Shown: positions 53,909 to 63,499 of the stretch, one piece after another
How positions within the stretch are numbered: position 1 is the first letter of the stretch
Layout of the letters: every line of letters starts with the position of its first letter
NCBI RefSeq assembly: GCF_001050475.1
Contig: NZ_CP012034.1
Coordinates: forward strand, 1,426,001 to 1,490,000
Direction: 5' to 3'
Source of the DNA: Companilactobacillus ginsenosidimutans
Lineage (GTDB): Bacteria; Bacillota; Bacilli; Lactobacillales; Lactobacillaceae
DNA length: 64,000 nucleotides
Notes under the pieces: model-generated
Databases searched by the model: none
The model's input: the letters and a program-made list of their open reading frames with translations, nothing else
What the model was told of the DNA's origin: nothing
Made by a program: the position numbers and the translations under genes

Positions 53909-54856
53909 TTATCCTAATACATCCGATTCTTTAACGAATTCATTTGTTGAAACTCTATAGTAAGTTGTTCCGTCAATAGTGATATATCTGTCAGTTGCCC
54001 AACCAGAACCGGGAGCTACCCCACGGTTCATGACTTTGGTACCTTGATATGTGTAAAGTGGCGCAACACTGTTCTTGATAACAATAGTTCCCATTTGACC
54101 ATTGTTCATTAATGAAAGGTAATGATATCCGTACTGTGAATCAGTACCTTTATCATATAAGTTTTCTGCATTGCCAGTTGAATTTGTGTTTGATCCATCA
54201 ACTACATCGTAATGATCTTGAGAAACTCCAGCAATTCCAGGATTATTATATTGCTTTGTCCAAACGCTCCATGCTGAGTCCCCACCTTGAGCATCAAATG
54301 TTGCTTGAGTTCCACCAAATACACAGACGTGGAAAATAGTTCCTTGATCATCATAAGCTGCAGCGAAAGCAGCGTGATCCTCAAATCTACTCAGCATAGT
54401 CTTTCTGTGACCAAAGGTAGGATTGCCATTATCAATATAATAATCTTTGATAATTTGTTGCCCCTTTTGATTGATATCCATGTTGTCCATGCTTGTACCT
54501 GCACCATGAAATCCAATAATCTCAGTTCTCGTGAAATAATTATATCTATCAGGATATACGTCTGGATTCAACCCCGCGTGATAATCTAGATAATGCATGG
54601 ATAGTAAAGTGTTCAATCTATTATTAGCGATTGTCTGCAAATCACCATCCCAAGAAAGTGCTGATAAACCATTTTGAGTTCTCAAACGGTTCATCTCATT
54701 GAAAGCAGCAGCACCAATTGCAGAATCAGTATTGGCATCCGCCTTAACCTCTGAAGTTTGAACCCCTGATAACTCGCTTAATACAGGACTGCTCACAACA
54801 GTCGTGATCCCCAGACCTAGTAGTGCTGTAACTAATAACGGCTTAGCTAGTTTCAT
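53909..54856 (-). CDS. secreted CAP-domain protein with SLAP-like C-terminal domain
   Basis: 315 residues. A signal peptide (residues 1-37, cut near VKADA) is followed by a CAP/SCP domain: FNEMNRLRTQNGLSALSWDGDL near 50-72, the His/Glu residues of YHAG and TRTEIIGFHG, and GHRKTMLS near 155. The C-terminal 50 residues (VAPLYTYQGTKVMNRGVAPGSGWATDR) are a SLAP-like wall-binding domain. It is probably non-covalently bound to the cell wall. The role of bacterial CAP proteins is unclear. Confidence 0.85.
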   Translation of the reverse strand: MKLAKPLLVTALLGLGITTVVSSPVLSELSGVQTSEVKADANTDSAIGAAAFNEMNRLRTQNGLSALSWDGDLQTIANNRLNTLLSMHYLDYHAGLNPDVYPDRYNYFTRTEIIGFHGAGTSMDNMDINQKGQQIIKDYYIDNGNPTFGHRKTMLSRFEDHAAFAAAYDDQGTIFHVCVFGGTQATFDAQGGDSAWSVWTKQYNNPGIAGVSQDHYDVVDGSNTNSTGNAENLYDKGTDSQYGYHYLSLMNNGQMGTIVIKNSVAPLYTYQGTKVMNRGVAPGSGWATDRYITIDGTTYYRVSTNEFVKESDVLG

Positions 54857-55007
54857 AGTAAATCCCCCTGTAATAAATATATTTATAGTTTAAGTATAGT
54901 TGACGTCACATTTATGTACAATTTATTTTTTATTAATTGATTTAACACGCGTGTCAGACATTAATTTTCCAATATATTATGATTTTGTATTCGAAACGGA
55001 AAATTAA

Positions 55008-55044
55008 TGAAAACGGTTAAATAATGCCTTTTCTTTGTTATACT
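55008..55044 (+). promoter_or_regulatory. GH84 gene promoter with cre-like operator
   Basis: TGAAAACGGTTAAA (55008-55021) matches the catabolite-responsive element consensus at 13 of 14 positions and overlaps a TTAAAT -35; TATACT follows at 55039-55044. It suggests CcpA repression of the glycosidase. Confidence 0.55.
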
Positions 55045-55074
55045 TCAGTCGAATAGTATAGGGGGAAAAACGAC

Positions 55075-57942
55075 ATGACAAATAACAATCATTTTAAAGC
55101 TTCATTGATTGGATTGACCGCCGCCGGAGTGCTGGTGTCACTGGGGTTGGCACAAAACTCTGAGACTAATGTGCAGGCAAGTTCTGATCCTGCGGTATCT
55201 GGAGAAACAAGCGACGTTCAGACTGACAAGTCTAATGTTACAAATACTTCAGATTCATATGCTAAGAATACGGTGCTTGATTCTGCTTCAGATACCGTCG
55301 TTGCTAAACAACAGCCTGAATCCAACGATGTGTCAACTCAATCTGATACTAGTTCTGACATTGTTGCAACCAAATCTGATATCACTCCTACCACAACAGA
55401 TAAAACTGCAGTTCAAACTCAGCAACCAAGTACAACGACCAAGCAAGCTCCAATGATAGCTGCTGTTGATGATTCCAACCTAGCAACGATTGCTGACGCA
55501 AAATCGGCTCTTGCCCAAAACGATATCCATTTTGACAATGTGACCTTCAACTTGTCCGTTCATGACAATGCTAATTTGAAGGAAAATGGCTACGTTATTC
55601 AAAGTGGTGTGACTGATGGTGTTTCGAATCTACTAGTTCAAGGCAAGGACAATACTGGCCTTTCTTATGGACTCAACGACTTGATTGCTCGTGTGAACAA
55701 GCATGAGTCGGTCGCAAATCTCAATGTTGTGCAAAATCCACAAATGTCGATTCGCGGTGTGATTGAAGGATTTTACGGTCAACCTTGGTCACAACAAGCT
55801 AGAACTGATATGTTCAAATTTATGAATGAACATAAAATGAATGTTTATATTTATTCTCCAAAAGACGATACTTACCTGCGTGAAAACTGGAAAGAGGAAT
55901 ACCCTGCTGACAAGCTAGCTCAAATTAAAAAGCTTGCGGATGCTGCTAACGCTAATCACGTCACGTTCGTTTACACGCTGTCTCCTGGGAATGATATTAC
56001 TTATTCAAGTGAAGAGGACTTTGAGACCACAACTAAGAAACTTGATCAGTTGCGTTCCATTGGTGTCACACAATTCTACATTGCACTCGACGACATTCCT
56101 CTAACTGTAACTGATGTAGATTCAGCCAAGTTCCCCGTCCGTGATACGAAGAATTACAAGAATAATGTTTGGTCACAGTTGGCTGATGCACAAGCTTATT
56201 ACGTTAACAAAGTTCAAACTGACTACATTGAGAAGAACAATTTGCCTGACCTCTGGCTAGTTCCAACCAACTATGCTGGATCCGCTCAAGATCCATTCAA
56301 AGAAGCTCAAGGTGAGAAACTCAACAAGAACATCCGCATGCAATGGACCGGTGAAGGCGTATTCTCCGGCTCAATCAATTCAGATTCCATCGACAAAGCC
56401 AAAACAACTTACAATACCGACCACCTATTCATCTGGGACAACTTCCCCGTTAACGACTCCGATCAAGACCGGCTTTATTTGAATCCAGTTGAAGGTAGAA
56501 ACGACAATCTCTATCAAGTAACCGACGGATTCACCAGCAATCCCATGATTCAGCCATACGCATCATGGATTGGCGTTGCCAGTTATGGTGACTACATGTG
56601 GAACGCCGCAACCTATAAGCCCGCCCAATCACTTCAAACAGTCGTCGAAGAGTTGGCTGGCGACAATCCCGCAACACTCGCATCCCTCAACGCATTCGTC
56701 GACCTCAACCAGTATTGGAATTATGCCGACAAGGCTGACCAAGTCCACGCACCAGTGTTGAGCAAACTAATTGCCGCCTACCAAAACGATCCGGATAGCG
56801 ATGCCAAAACGGCGTTGCTGACCCAGCTAAACACCATTTCAGACACACCTTCAACTTTGGAAAGTATGAAAGTGTCTGGCTTCTATGACGACGCTCTACC
56901 ATGGATAAACGCTGCTTCTCATTGGGCTAAGGCCTTAATCGCTGCAGTCACACTCAATCAACAGATAAGTTCTTCTGACACGCCTGCAGCTCTATCTCAA
57001 ACCCTATCCACAGTAAATTCTGAAGTCGCACAAGCAAAGAAAAAGACTCTGCCAGATAACCGAACCGGAGACCCTGAACTCATCACAACCCCAACAGTCG
57101 GTGATGGCGTGTTTGAACAATTTATTAGTGACACGTACAACAAACTAAACAGTTACCTAGGATTAAAGTCAGTGACACCTGAGCTAACTCCTATTGCTAC
57201 AACAATTTCTACCAACGTATCGCACTATTTGGATCACTCTGCTGACAAAGCTAACGACGGTGACACTGACACGTTCTTCTGGAGTGACCGCGATTTGAAG
57301 GCTGGAGACACGTTTACGATTAAGCTGGCAAAATACTCATCTGTCAGTCGTTTGGTGCTTCAACAAAGCACTGGTGACGACGTTATGTCGGACGGAAATC
57401 TCACTGGAGCAACTGTTTACGCTGGCAAATTCATCAATGGTGCTGATAAATTTGCTATTGGGACGTTATCCGGAAACGGATTATACCAGCTCGATTTGAA
57501 GACTCCCGTCGACGCAAACTTTCTATTTATAAAGGCAAACGACAATAGAACTGGTTGGTTCAGAATTCGTGAATTGGCGGTCTATGGCGGCACTGGTTTG
57601 ACACTAGACAACATCGACAACTCAAACGGAACTACTGCTGCATTGTTCGACAACAAGGTAGAAACGAGCTTCACCGGAAAATTGGACGATGCTTCACAAC
57701 CTGGGACTATTCAACAAGTTTCAGCGACACCAATTAATGGCGTGAAGTCAGCAGTCGTAGTCGGTAACGCTAGCGGAACTGTCTATGTTTCGGAAAAAGA
57801 TAATTGGGTGAAAGTTGGCAAGATTGACGGCACTCAATTGATTAACGTTTTACCTGTTAAAACCAACTCGATCGATGGTATAAAATTTGTTATCGACCCT
57901 ACTTCTAAGAAATTATCTATTAGTGAAATTGGATTAAATTAA
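55075..57942 (+). CDS. secreted GH84 beta-N-acetylglucosaminidase with CBM32-like domain
   Basis: 955 residues. A signal peptide ends near VQASS (residue 36), followed by a Thr/Ser/Gln-rich spacer to about 125. A GH20-like N-domain leads to the GH84 barrel: MSIRGVIEGFYGQPWS near 225-240 and the catalytic pair in FYIALDDIPL near 340. C-terminal residues 700-840 resemble an F5/8 type C (CBM32) module. Such enzymes remove GlcNAc from glycans or hyaluronan-like chains. No LPxTG anchor, so it is probably released. Confidence 0.9.
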   Translation: MTNNNHFKASLIGLTAAGVLVSLGLAQNSETNVQASSDPAVSGETSDVQTDKSNVTNTSDSYAKNTVLDSASDTVVAKQQPESNDVSTQSDTSSDIVATKSDITPTTTDKTAVQTQQPSTTTKQAPMIAAVDDSNLATIADAKSALAQNDIHFDNVTFNLSVHDNANLKENGYVIQSGVTDGVSNLLVQGKDNTGLSYGLNDLIARVNKHESVANLNVVQNPQMSIRGVIEGFYGQPWSQQARTDMFKFMNEHKMNVYIYSPKDDTYLRENWKEEYPADKLAQIKKLADAANANHVTFVYTLSPGNDITYSSEEDFETTTKKLDQLRSIGVTQFYIALDDIPLTVTDVDSAKFPVRDTKNYKNNVWSQLADAQAYYVNKVQTDYIEKNNLPDLWLVPTNYAGSAQDPFKEAQGEKLNKNIRMQWTGEGVFSGSINSDSIDKAKTTYNTDHLFIWDNFPVNDSDQDRLYLNPVEGRNDNLYQVTDGFTSNPMIQPYASWIGVASYGDYMWNAATYKPAQSLQTVVEELAGDNPATLASLNAFVDLNQYWNYADKADQVHAPVLSKLIAAYQNDPDSDAKTALLTQLNTISDTPSTLESMKVSGFYDDALPWINAASHWAKALIAAVTLNQQISSSDTPAALSQTLSTVNSEVAQAKKKTLPDNRTGDPELITTPTVGDGVFEQFISDTYNKLNSYLGLKSVTPELTPIATTISTNVSHYLDHSADKANDGDTDTFFWSDRDLKAGDTFTIKLAKYSSVSRLVLQQSTGDDVMSDGNLTGATVYAGKFINGADKFAIGTLSGNGLYQLDLKTPVDANFLFIKANDNRTGWFRIRELAVYGGTGLTLDNIDNSNGTTAALFDNKVETSFTGKLDDASQPGTIQQVSATPINGVKSAVVVGNASGTVYVSEKDNWVKVGKIDGTQLINVLPVKTNSIDGIKFVIDPTSKKLSISEIGLN

Positions 57943-57955
57943 ATTGCGTAATATA

Positions 57956-57987
57956 TAGAGAGTCCTGAATGATTCAGGGCTCTTTTG
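57956..57987 (+). terminator. terminator of the GH84 gene
   Basis: GAGAGTCCTGAAT and ATTCAGGGCTC pair, followed by TTTTGGTTTT, 14 bp after the stop. Confidence 0.7.
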
Positions 57988-58052
57988 GTTTTAATAACTG
58001 TTACACTATAGTTAATTTCGACACATTTTGTATCAAATTTGGAGGTAATGAC

Positions 58053-59372
58053 ATGTTCACTTCGTTAACGATGAAAAATTATAAATCATTTGATAACATT
58101 ACCATCAACTTTGAAGCCAAAAAGAATCACCCAAAAAAATTGATGGCAATCTTTGGGGAAAACGGTTCTGGGAAGTCTACTATTCTTTCAGCATTCAGCA
58201 AACTCCGTCTTTCAATAAACACAATTTCAAACATAGAAAAATTAAACAACTTATCACCTTCTAAAATTGCTGAAACCAAGACTGAATGGATCAGCCAAAT
58301 ATCTACTATGGATTTGAATTCAAATTTTACGAACGTTAATAACATTTTCAAAGATTCTATAATGGTTGCATCCACTGGTCCTATGGTTATCAATTTTGAG
58401 TTCATTTTGAACGGTCATAAGGGTAATTACGAATTGGTTTTCCAGAATGGAGATAATAACCAACCGTATCTTGTATCTGAGACTTTGAATTTTCTAATAA
58501 ATAAAGTATCTGGAACACTATTTTCAATCAAATACGATTCCAACAACAACATTTCAATTATTCAAAGTCCAAAACTGGTACAAAAATCTGCAATACTAAA
58601 GATTAACGATTACATAAATGAATATTGGGGAGATCATACGTTCCTTTCTATTATTAATCAGTTTGCTAGTGAGAATTTTACTTCAAAGAACCTATTTGCA
58701 GTTTTGAATTTTTTCAAGTCGATGGGTTTAAAAACAGATGAAACCAATATCGTGAATAATACAGTTAATCTTTTAACCAGTGAAAATTCTATAGATAACC
58801 AGTCATTAATAAAAACCACCGAATTGGCATTAAACAAATATTTAATACCTCTTTTGGACGACATTTCCGGAGTTAGATATAAAACAGTCATCAATCTTCA
58901 TAACGAAATTGAGTATGAACTTTGGGAAAAAAAACGTATCTATGGAAAGTATGTTGAGATCAAGTTTTCTTTCGAATCAAACGGTATCAAAAATATATTG
59001 AAACTATTTCCACACATTCTCAATGCAATCGGCGGAAATGTTGAACTCATTGACGATATTGATCATGGGCTCCACACAATGATAACCAAACAAATCGTCG
59101 AAAATATTGAAGAAAATATTGATGGACAGTTAATTTTCACAACCTCAGATACACATCTGATGACGCAATTAAAGAAAAAATATATCTATATTATTTGGGT
59201 GGATTCGGTCGGAAATAAAGCTGTGTATAGTCTAGATACTGTGCAATTTAAAGTTAGAAAGAATAATAATATTGAAAAGATTTATATTGATGGTGGCCTC
59301 AATGGAATACCTTTTTCCAGTGATGTAAATTTTTATGATATCGTCGAAGGGTTGAAAAATTCCAATGAATAA
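58053..59372 (+). CDS. AAA ATPase, RloA/AbiLi-like
   Basis: I choose the ATG at 58053 (MFTSLTMKNYKSFDN) after GGAGGT, giving 439 residues. Walker A is IFGENGSGKSTI near 34-45. A signature-like SNGIKNILKLF near 310, Walker B VELIDDIDHGLH near 338 and a TSDTHLM switch near 370 follow. The layout matches the AAA15/21 group used in OLD, RloA and AbiL systems, where the ATPase works with a Toprim or RloB-type partner. The next gene overlaps by 8 bp. Confidence 0.78.
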   Translation: MFTSLTMKNYKSFDNITINFEAKKNHPKKLMAIFGENGSGKSTILSAFSKLRLSINTISNIEKLNNLSPSKIAETKTEWISQISTMDLNSNFTNVNNIFKDSIMVASTGPMVINFEFILNGHKGNYELVFQNGDNNQPYLVSETLNFLINKVSGTLFSIKYDSNNNISIIQSPKLVQKSAILKINDYINEYWGDHTFLSIINQFASENFTSKNLFAVLNFFKSMGLKTDETNIVNNTVNLLTSENSIDNQSLIKTTELALNKYLIPLLDDISGVRYKTVINLHNEIEYELWEKKRIYGKYVEIKFSFESNGIKNILKLFPHILNAIGGNVELIDDIDHGLHTMITKQIVENIEENIDGQLIFTTSDTHLMTQLKKKYIYIIWVDSVGNKAVYSLDTVQFKVRKNNNIEKIYIDGGLNGIPFSSDVNFYDIVEGLKNSNE

Positions 59373-59766
59373 TATCAGCTCGTCTATTTGCGCTATAGTA
59401 ATTTGTCATGGTCAAACCGAGTTTCTCTTAATGACTTTTATTAAGAGAACATATAATATCCAGATGATAATCATTGCAAGAAACAAGGGAAAATCCAGTA
59501 TCCAAATTGACGGATTATCTAAATTCTTGAGTAATTCAACTTTTCTAAATATTAAATCACTCACGAAGAAATACCCTAAAATTAAAGTGGGTGAAAAAAA
59601 TAATCATGATAAATCAAAATACATTGAGGTGTTCTCTGTGGGCTATACTGCTGAAACACCGGATGAAAGAATTCATAATTTTCTCGTAAAACTGAGAAAA
59701 ACTAAAAGATCTAATATGGATGAATTGATTGAATATCTCATTAAAAATAAATCCGTACAGTTATAA
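59365..59766 (+). CDS. Toprim/RloB-like partner of the AAA ATPase, possibly degenerate
   Basis: 133 residues overlapping the ATPase by 8 bp. The start SICAIVICHGQTEFLLMTFIKR resembles small HG-x-(S/T)-E proteins paired with ATPases; KGKSSIQIDGLSKFL follows. In related proteins I recall an IFxxMDTDD acidic motif in the next strand; here it reads VFSVGYTAET, so the second metal site appears to be missing and the protein is shorter than usual. It is either a degraded nuclease or another type of partner. Confidence 0.6.
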   Translation: MNNISSSICAIVICHGQTEFLLMTFIKRTYNIQMIIIARNKGKSSIQIDGLSKFLSNSTFLNIKSLTKKYPKIKVGEKNNHDKSKYIEVFSVGYTAETPDERIHNFLVKLRKTKRSNMDELIEYLIKNKSVQL

Positions 59767-59799
59767 AAAAGGAGCTCTGAAAATTCAGAGCTCCTTTTA
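59765..59799 (+). terminator. bidirectional terminator
   Basis: AAAAGGAGCTCTGAA and TTCAGAGCTCCTTTT form a perfect stem between the convergent ATPase-partner and apbE genes. Confidence 0.88.
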
Positions 59800-60726
59800 A
59801 ATTATCGTAAATGAATCTTTCAACCCACTGGTGCTAAACACTTCCAGATCTCTAGTAATGAAAATGGCTTCAATTCCAGGCTGTTCTTCAATCATGGCCA
59901 TACCCTTTTCAATACCTTGATAAAAACCAAGCGTTGACCAAATTTCACCATCAACTGACTTATCACTGATGATAGTTACACTGGCAAGATTGTTTGCGAT
60001 GGGATAGCCAGTTTTCGAATCAAACATGTGATGATATTCATGACCATCTATCACTAGCTTACGCTCGTAAATACCTGACGTACCAATGGATTTTTCGGTT
60101 GTATGCAGTATACCGACAGGGACATTCCTTTTCTCCACTGGATTTTGAATTCCAATTTTCCACATAGAATCTGGTCTGAGACTTCTGCCTACTAATAGAA
60201 CGTTTCCACCAAGGTCGACGATACCTGATTCAACACCAGACTTAAGCCACATCTCTTTGATTCTATCCGCAATCCAGCCTTTCGCGATACCACCGAGGTC
60301 AATTTCCATGCCAGGTTGTTTCAAGAACACTGAATGTTCCTCATCATTGAGTTCAATTTGAGCTGGGTCAATTTCAGTAAGCTTAGTCTTAATATCTGAA
60401 TCTAATGGCTTGTTGGCACCCTTGAAACCAATTTTCCAAAGCTTAACCAATGGTCCGATGGCAACGTTGAATCCAAGATGCAATTGACTGGTCTCGACAG
60501 CTAATTTGATTAATCCATATGTGTCCTCTGGAACGGAAACCGCCTTAATTCCGGCATTATGGTTAATCGACATAACTTCTGACTCAGGACGATTGACTGT
60601 CAGTTTATCCTCGTAATCCTGAATCAACTTGTAAGCAGCATCTAAGTCTGCAGTCGTAGCAGGTTCAGCAACGGACAAATTGATCAATGTACCTAATGCG
60701 TAATACTTCTTATTTATCATTCCCAT
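59797..60726 (-). CDS. apbE: FAD:protein FMN transferase ApbE, cytosolic
   Basis: 309 residues. ApbE motifs: EDKLTVNRPESEVMSIN near 40, GFNVAIGPLVKLW near 85, IDLGGIAKGWIAD near 140-152, SIGTSGIYER near 213 and MFDSKTGYPI near 235 (metal ligand Asp). It attaches FMN from FAD to Ser/Thr in target motifs. There is no signal peptide or lipobox, so it acts in the cytosol. It is divergent from the fumarate-reductase-like gene, its probable target. Confidence 0.93.
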   Translation of the reverse strand: MGMINKKYYALGTLINLSVAEPATTADLDAAYKLIQDYEDKLTVNRPESEVMSINHNAGIKAVSVPEDTYGLIKLAVETSQLHLGFNVAIGPLVKLWKIGFKGANKPLDSDIKTKLTEIDPAQIELNDEEHSVFLKQPGMEIDLGGIAKGWIADRIKEMWLKSGVESGIVDLGGNVLLVGRSLRPDSMWKIGIQNPVEKRNVPVGILHTTEKSIGTSGIYERKLVIDGHEYHHMFDSKTGYPIANNLASVTIISDKSVDGEIWSTLGFYQGIEKGMAMIEEQPGIEAIFITRDLEVFSTSGLKDSFTII

Positions 60727-60889
60727 TATTATTTCTTCCCATATTTGTGTATGACATCTGTATATAACCTATCATAGAAATTTTACTACAGCACTGGTCA
60801 ATTTTGCCAAAATCTTCACATGATTATCACACAGCAATAATAATAAGCGTTATATTAATCTATAATGGTATTTTTAAGGAGTGAATAAA

Positions 60890-62767
60890 ATGTTTAAAAG
60901 TGTAAATTCAAACTGGGACGCAACTTATGATGTAATCGTCCTTGGTTTCGGTGGTGCCGGTGCTACTGCTGCCCGCTTCGCAGCTGATAACGGTGCTAAA
61001 GTCTTGATTGTCGACTCAGCTCCCGAGGGTCATGAAGGTGGAAATACTCGATATGCCGGACAAGTTATTTCAACTGGCCACGACCTTGACGATTTGAGAA
61101 ATTATTATGATGATTTGGCACATCCATTGTCATATGATCACGAACTTATGGAAACATACGTTGAAGGATTGTACGACATGCCTAATTTTGTCAAAAAGTA
61201 TCTCGGTGTTGAAAAGCCATTCGTAATGGATGAACACCCAGACTCACCGGTTTCAAAAGCCTTGTTCTTCATGCGCCACGAATATCCAGAACTACGTGGT
61301 CAAAAGACACACGATTTGGTTGCCTTACACGAAGGCGTCGCCGATTCAGCTCTCTGGAAAAATCTTCGTCAACAAGTACTCGACCGTTCCGATAAAATCG
61401 ATGTCTTGTACGAAACTCCAGCTGAATACTTGTATCAAGATCCATACATCAACGCCGTTGTTGGTGTTGAAATTAAACGTAATGGTGAATCACTTAAAGT
61501 CAAGGCTAACAACGGTGTAGTCATGGCAACTGGTGGTTTCGAAAACAATCCTAAGATGATTGAAAACTATCTTGGTGAAACTAGCCTCAATCCTATCGGA
61601 TCCCTTTACAATAAAGGTATCGGCGTCAAAATGGCCGAAGATGTAGGAGCCCAGCTATACAATATGGCTAATTACGAGTCATACGGAATATTCCATGGGT
61701 TGACACCTAAACCCGAAGCCGGTCAGCGTTCACAATTTCTCCCATTCGATTGGCCTGCATTCCACCAAGGCAGCTTGATGGTTGTCGGCGACGACGGGAC
61801 ACGTTACTTCAATGAGGATGAGATGCATCGCCACGGTCACATCAAAAATCACGGTGAATGGCGTATTCCAAACGCGCAAATCCACCCTTATGTCATTTTC
61901 GACCAGAAGAAGTACGTCGAACTCAAGAGTGACAAGAACGCACCTTATCCAGAATTCTTGAAGCTGGTTATTGAGGCCGATGACATCAAAGAACTCGCCA
62001 AGGTGCTCGGAGTCAACGCCAAAACCTTGAAAGGCACAATCAAGGACTTCAATCGCTTCGCCAAAAAGGGACGTGACTATGCTTATAACCGTGACGGTGA
62101 CACCTTAACAGCCTTTGATGATGAGGGTCCATACTATGCAATCGCCATGGTCCAAGGGTTGTTGAACACACAGGGTGGCCCTGTTCACAATGCTAAAACT
62201 GAAGTCGTCGACCCAGATGGCAACGTAATCCCTCACCTATATGCAGTCGGTGAACTTGGTAGTTTGATGGGACGTAAGTACAACGGTGGTAGCAACCTTG
62301 CCGAGAACCTTATCTTCGGTAAAATTGCCGGTGAACAAGCGGCTAAGATTAAGGCTCAAGTTGAAGTGCCTAACACAAATGGTGCTGGATCAACTGACGC
62401 AACTGCTGGTGCTAGTGAAAACGCAGCTCCCGTCAACAACGGAACTGCCGGATTAGGATCTGATGCTGTCGAAGAATCTTTTGAGACTGGTCCAAATCAA
62501 TTTATCGGTAAATCAACTGCCGGTATGGGTAACGAAGTCGTTGTCCGTGTTACAGTTGATGATGACAATAACATCAAGGATGTTGAAGTTTTGAAGCAAA
62601 GTGAGTCTGAAGATTATGGACTCAAGGCTATCAAGGAACTTCCTAAAGAAATCGTTGCTAAAAATTCTGTTGATGTTGACTCAATTTCTGGCGCATCAGC
62701 TTCAAGTAACGCAATCAAAGAAGCCGTAACAAATGCACTAAAACTTGCAAAAAAAGTTACTGAATAA
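60890..62767 (+). CDS. FAD-dependent fumarate/urocanate reductase-like flavoprotein with FMN-binding domain
   Basis: I choose the ATG at 60890 after TAAGGAG, giving 625 residues. Residues 12-490 are an FAD_binding_2 domain (DVIVLGFGGAGATAARFAADNG; EGGNTRYAGQ; ATGGFENN; GSLMGRKYNGGSNLAENL). A linker at 495-525 holds DATAGASE at 503-510. Residues 525-625 are an FMN_bind domain with DSISGASAS at 597, Ser603 being the likely flavinylation site. No signal peptide, so it is a soluble cytosolic NAD(P)H-linked reductase of a double-bond acceptor, probably modified by the adjacent ApbE. Confidence 0.88.
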   Translation: MFKSVNSNWDATYDVIVLGFGGAGATAARFAADNGAKVLIVDSAPEGHEGGNTRYAGQVISTGHDLDDLRNYYDDLAHPLSYDHELMETYVEGLYDMPNFVKKYLGVEKPFVMDEHPDSPVSKALFFMRHEYPELRGQKTHDLVALHEGVADSALWKNLRQQVLDRSDKIDVLYETPAEYLYQDPYINAVVGVEIKRNGESLKVKANNGVVMATGGFENNPKMIENYLGETSLNPIGSLYNKGIGVKMAEDVGAQLYNMANYESYGIFHGLTPKPEAGQRSQFLPFDWPAFHQGSLMVVGDDGTRYFNEDEMHRHGHIKNHGEWRIPNAQIHPYVIFDQKKYVELKSDKNAPYPEFLKLVIEADDIKELAKVLGVNAKTLKGTIKDFNRFAKKGRDYAYNRDGDTLTAFDDEGPYYAIAMVQGLLNTQGGPVHNAKTEVVDPDGNVIPHLYAVGELGSLMGRKYNGGSNLAENLIFGKIAGEQAAKIKAQVEVPNTNGAGSTDATAGASENAAPVNNGTAGLGSDAVEESFETGPNQFIGKSTAGMGNEVVVRVTVDDDNNIKDVEVLKQSESEDYGLKAIKELPKEIVAKNSVDVDSISGASASSNAIKEAVTNALKLAKKVTE

Positions 62768-62776
62768 TTAGTAAAT

Positions 62777-62817
62777 AAAATATCGTTAGAAGTCAAAATC
62801 TTCTAACGATATTTTTA
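62777..62817 (+). terminator. terminator of the flavoprotein gene
   Basis: AAAATATCGTTAGAAG and CTTCTAACGATATTTTT pair around TCAAAAT, 10 bp after the stop. Confidence 0.85.
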
Positions 62818-62867
62818 TTTTTTCATATGGTATGATAGATATAGTATTTGGAAAGCAGGGGTAATTC

Positions 62868-63464
62868 ATGGCTGTAGATAGACGAATCGTCAGAACTAAG
62901 GATGCAATTAGGTCCTCAATAATAGAATTAGCCAAGACCAAACCAATTGACAAAATCACTATTACCGCCATTTCCAAGCAGGCAAACATTAGTCGAAAAA
63001 CATTTTACGAACGATATTCAAGTGTCGATAATCTTCTCGACGACATCCGTCAACAGCTAATGGATGAGTTCAACAGCATCTTCCAACCCCCACTTATTAT
63101 TGGTGACGATATCAACCAAGGGTCCGTTTATCGGTATTTGAAGTTTGCAAAAGACCATAAGGATTTATTAGGTATTTTAAACAATAGTGACGAAGGATTC
63201 TTAAAAAAAGCTTTGCACGATCGTGGTCCTGATTTACAAAGGTTCCTAATCTCTTCAGGAGAATTTGACGAGCGCACTGCAAAAATAATTACACCCTGGT
63301 TGTTAGAATTTTACATTAAGGGTGTTGAACATCTAACCACTACTTGGTTAACTTCAAAAGAACATGTCTCTGAAGAAGACATGTCAAAGCTAATGATCAA
63401 CATCTTCAAGGCGCCAGTACTTTCTATTAAAGCAAAAAATGATTTAGTCGAAAAAAATAGATAA
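62868..63464 (+). CDS. TetR-family transcriptional regulator
   Basis: 198 residues. The N-terminal helix-turn-helix is RTKDAIRSSIIELAKTKPIDKITITAISKQANISRKTFYERYSSVDNLL (residues 7-56). The C-terminal ligand domain resembles the TetR_C group common in lactobacilli. AGCAGGGG precedes the ATG. It may control the flavoprotein and apbE genes upstream, though a terminator separates them. Confidence 0.85.
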   Translation: MAVDRRIVRTKDAIRSSIIELAKTKPIDKITITAISKQANISRKTFYERYSSVDNLLDDIRQQLMDEFNSIFQPPLIIGDDINQGSVYRYLKFAKDHKDLLGILNNSDEGFLKKALHDRGPDLQRFLISSGEFDERTAKIITPWLLEFYIKGVEHLTTTWLTSKEHVSEEDMSKLMINIFKAPVLSIKAKNDLVEKNR

Positions 63465-63499
63465 TGCCAAAACCCAGTATGGCAATTATCTATTTTTTA
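63453..63499 (+). terminator. bidirectional terminator of the TetR gene
   Basis: AAAAAATAGATAATGCCA and TGGCAATTATCTATTTTTT pair around a loop at the end of the TetR gene. It would also stop any minus-strand transcript from the 63.7-kb promoter. Confidence 0.8.

Noticed and set aside
55169..55456. 95-codon frame inside the GH84 gene
   Set aside because: A shadow of the low-complexity Thr/Ser/Gln spacer in another frame, without its own ribosome site.
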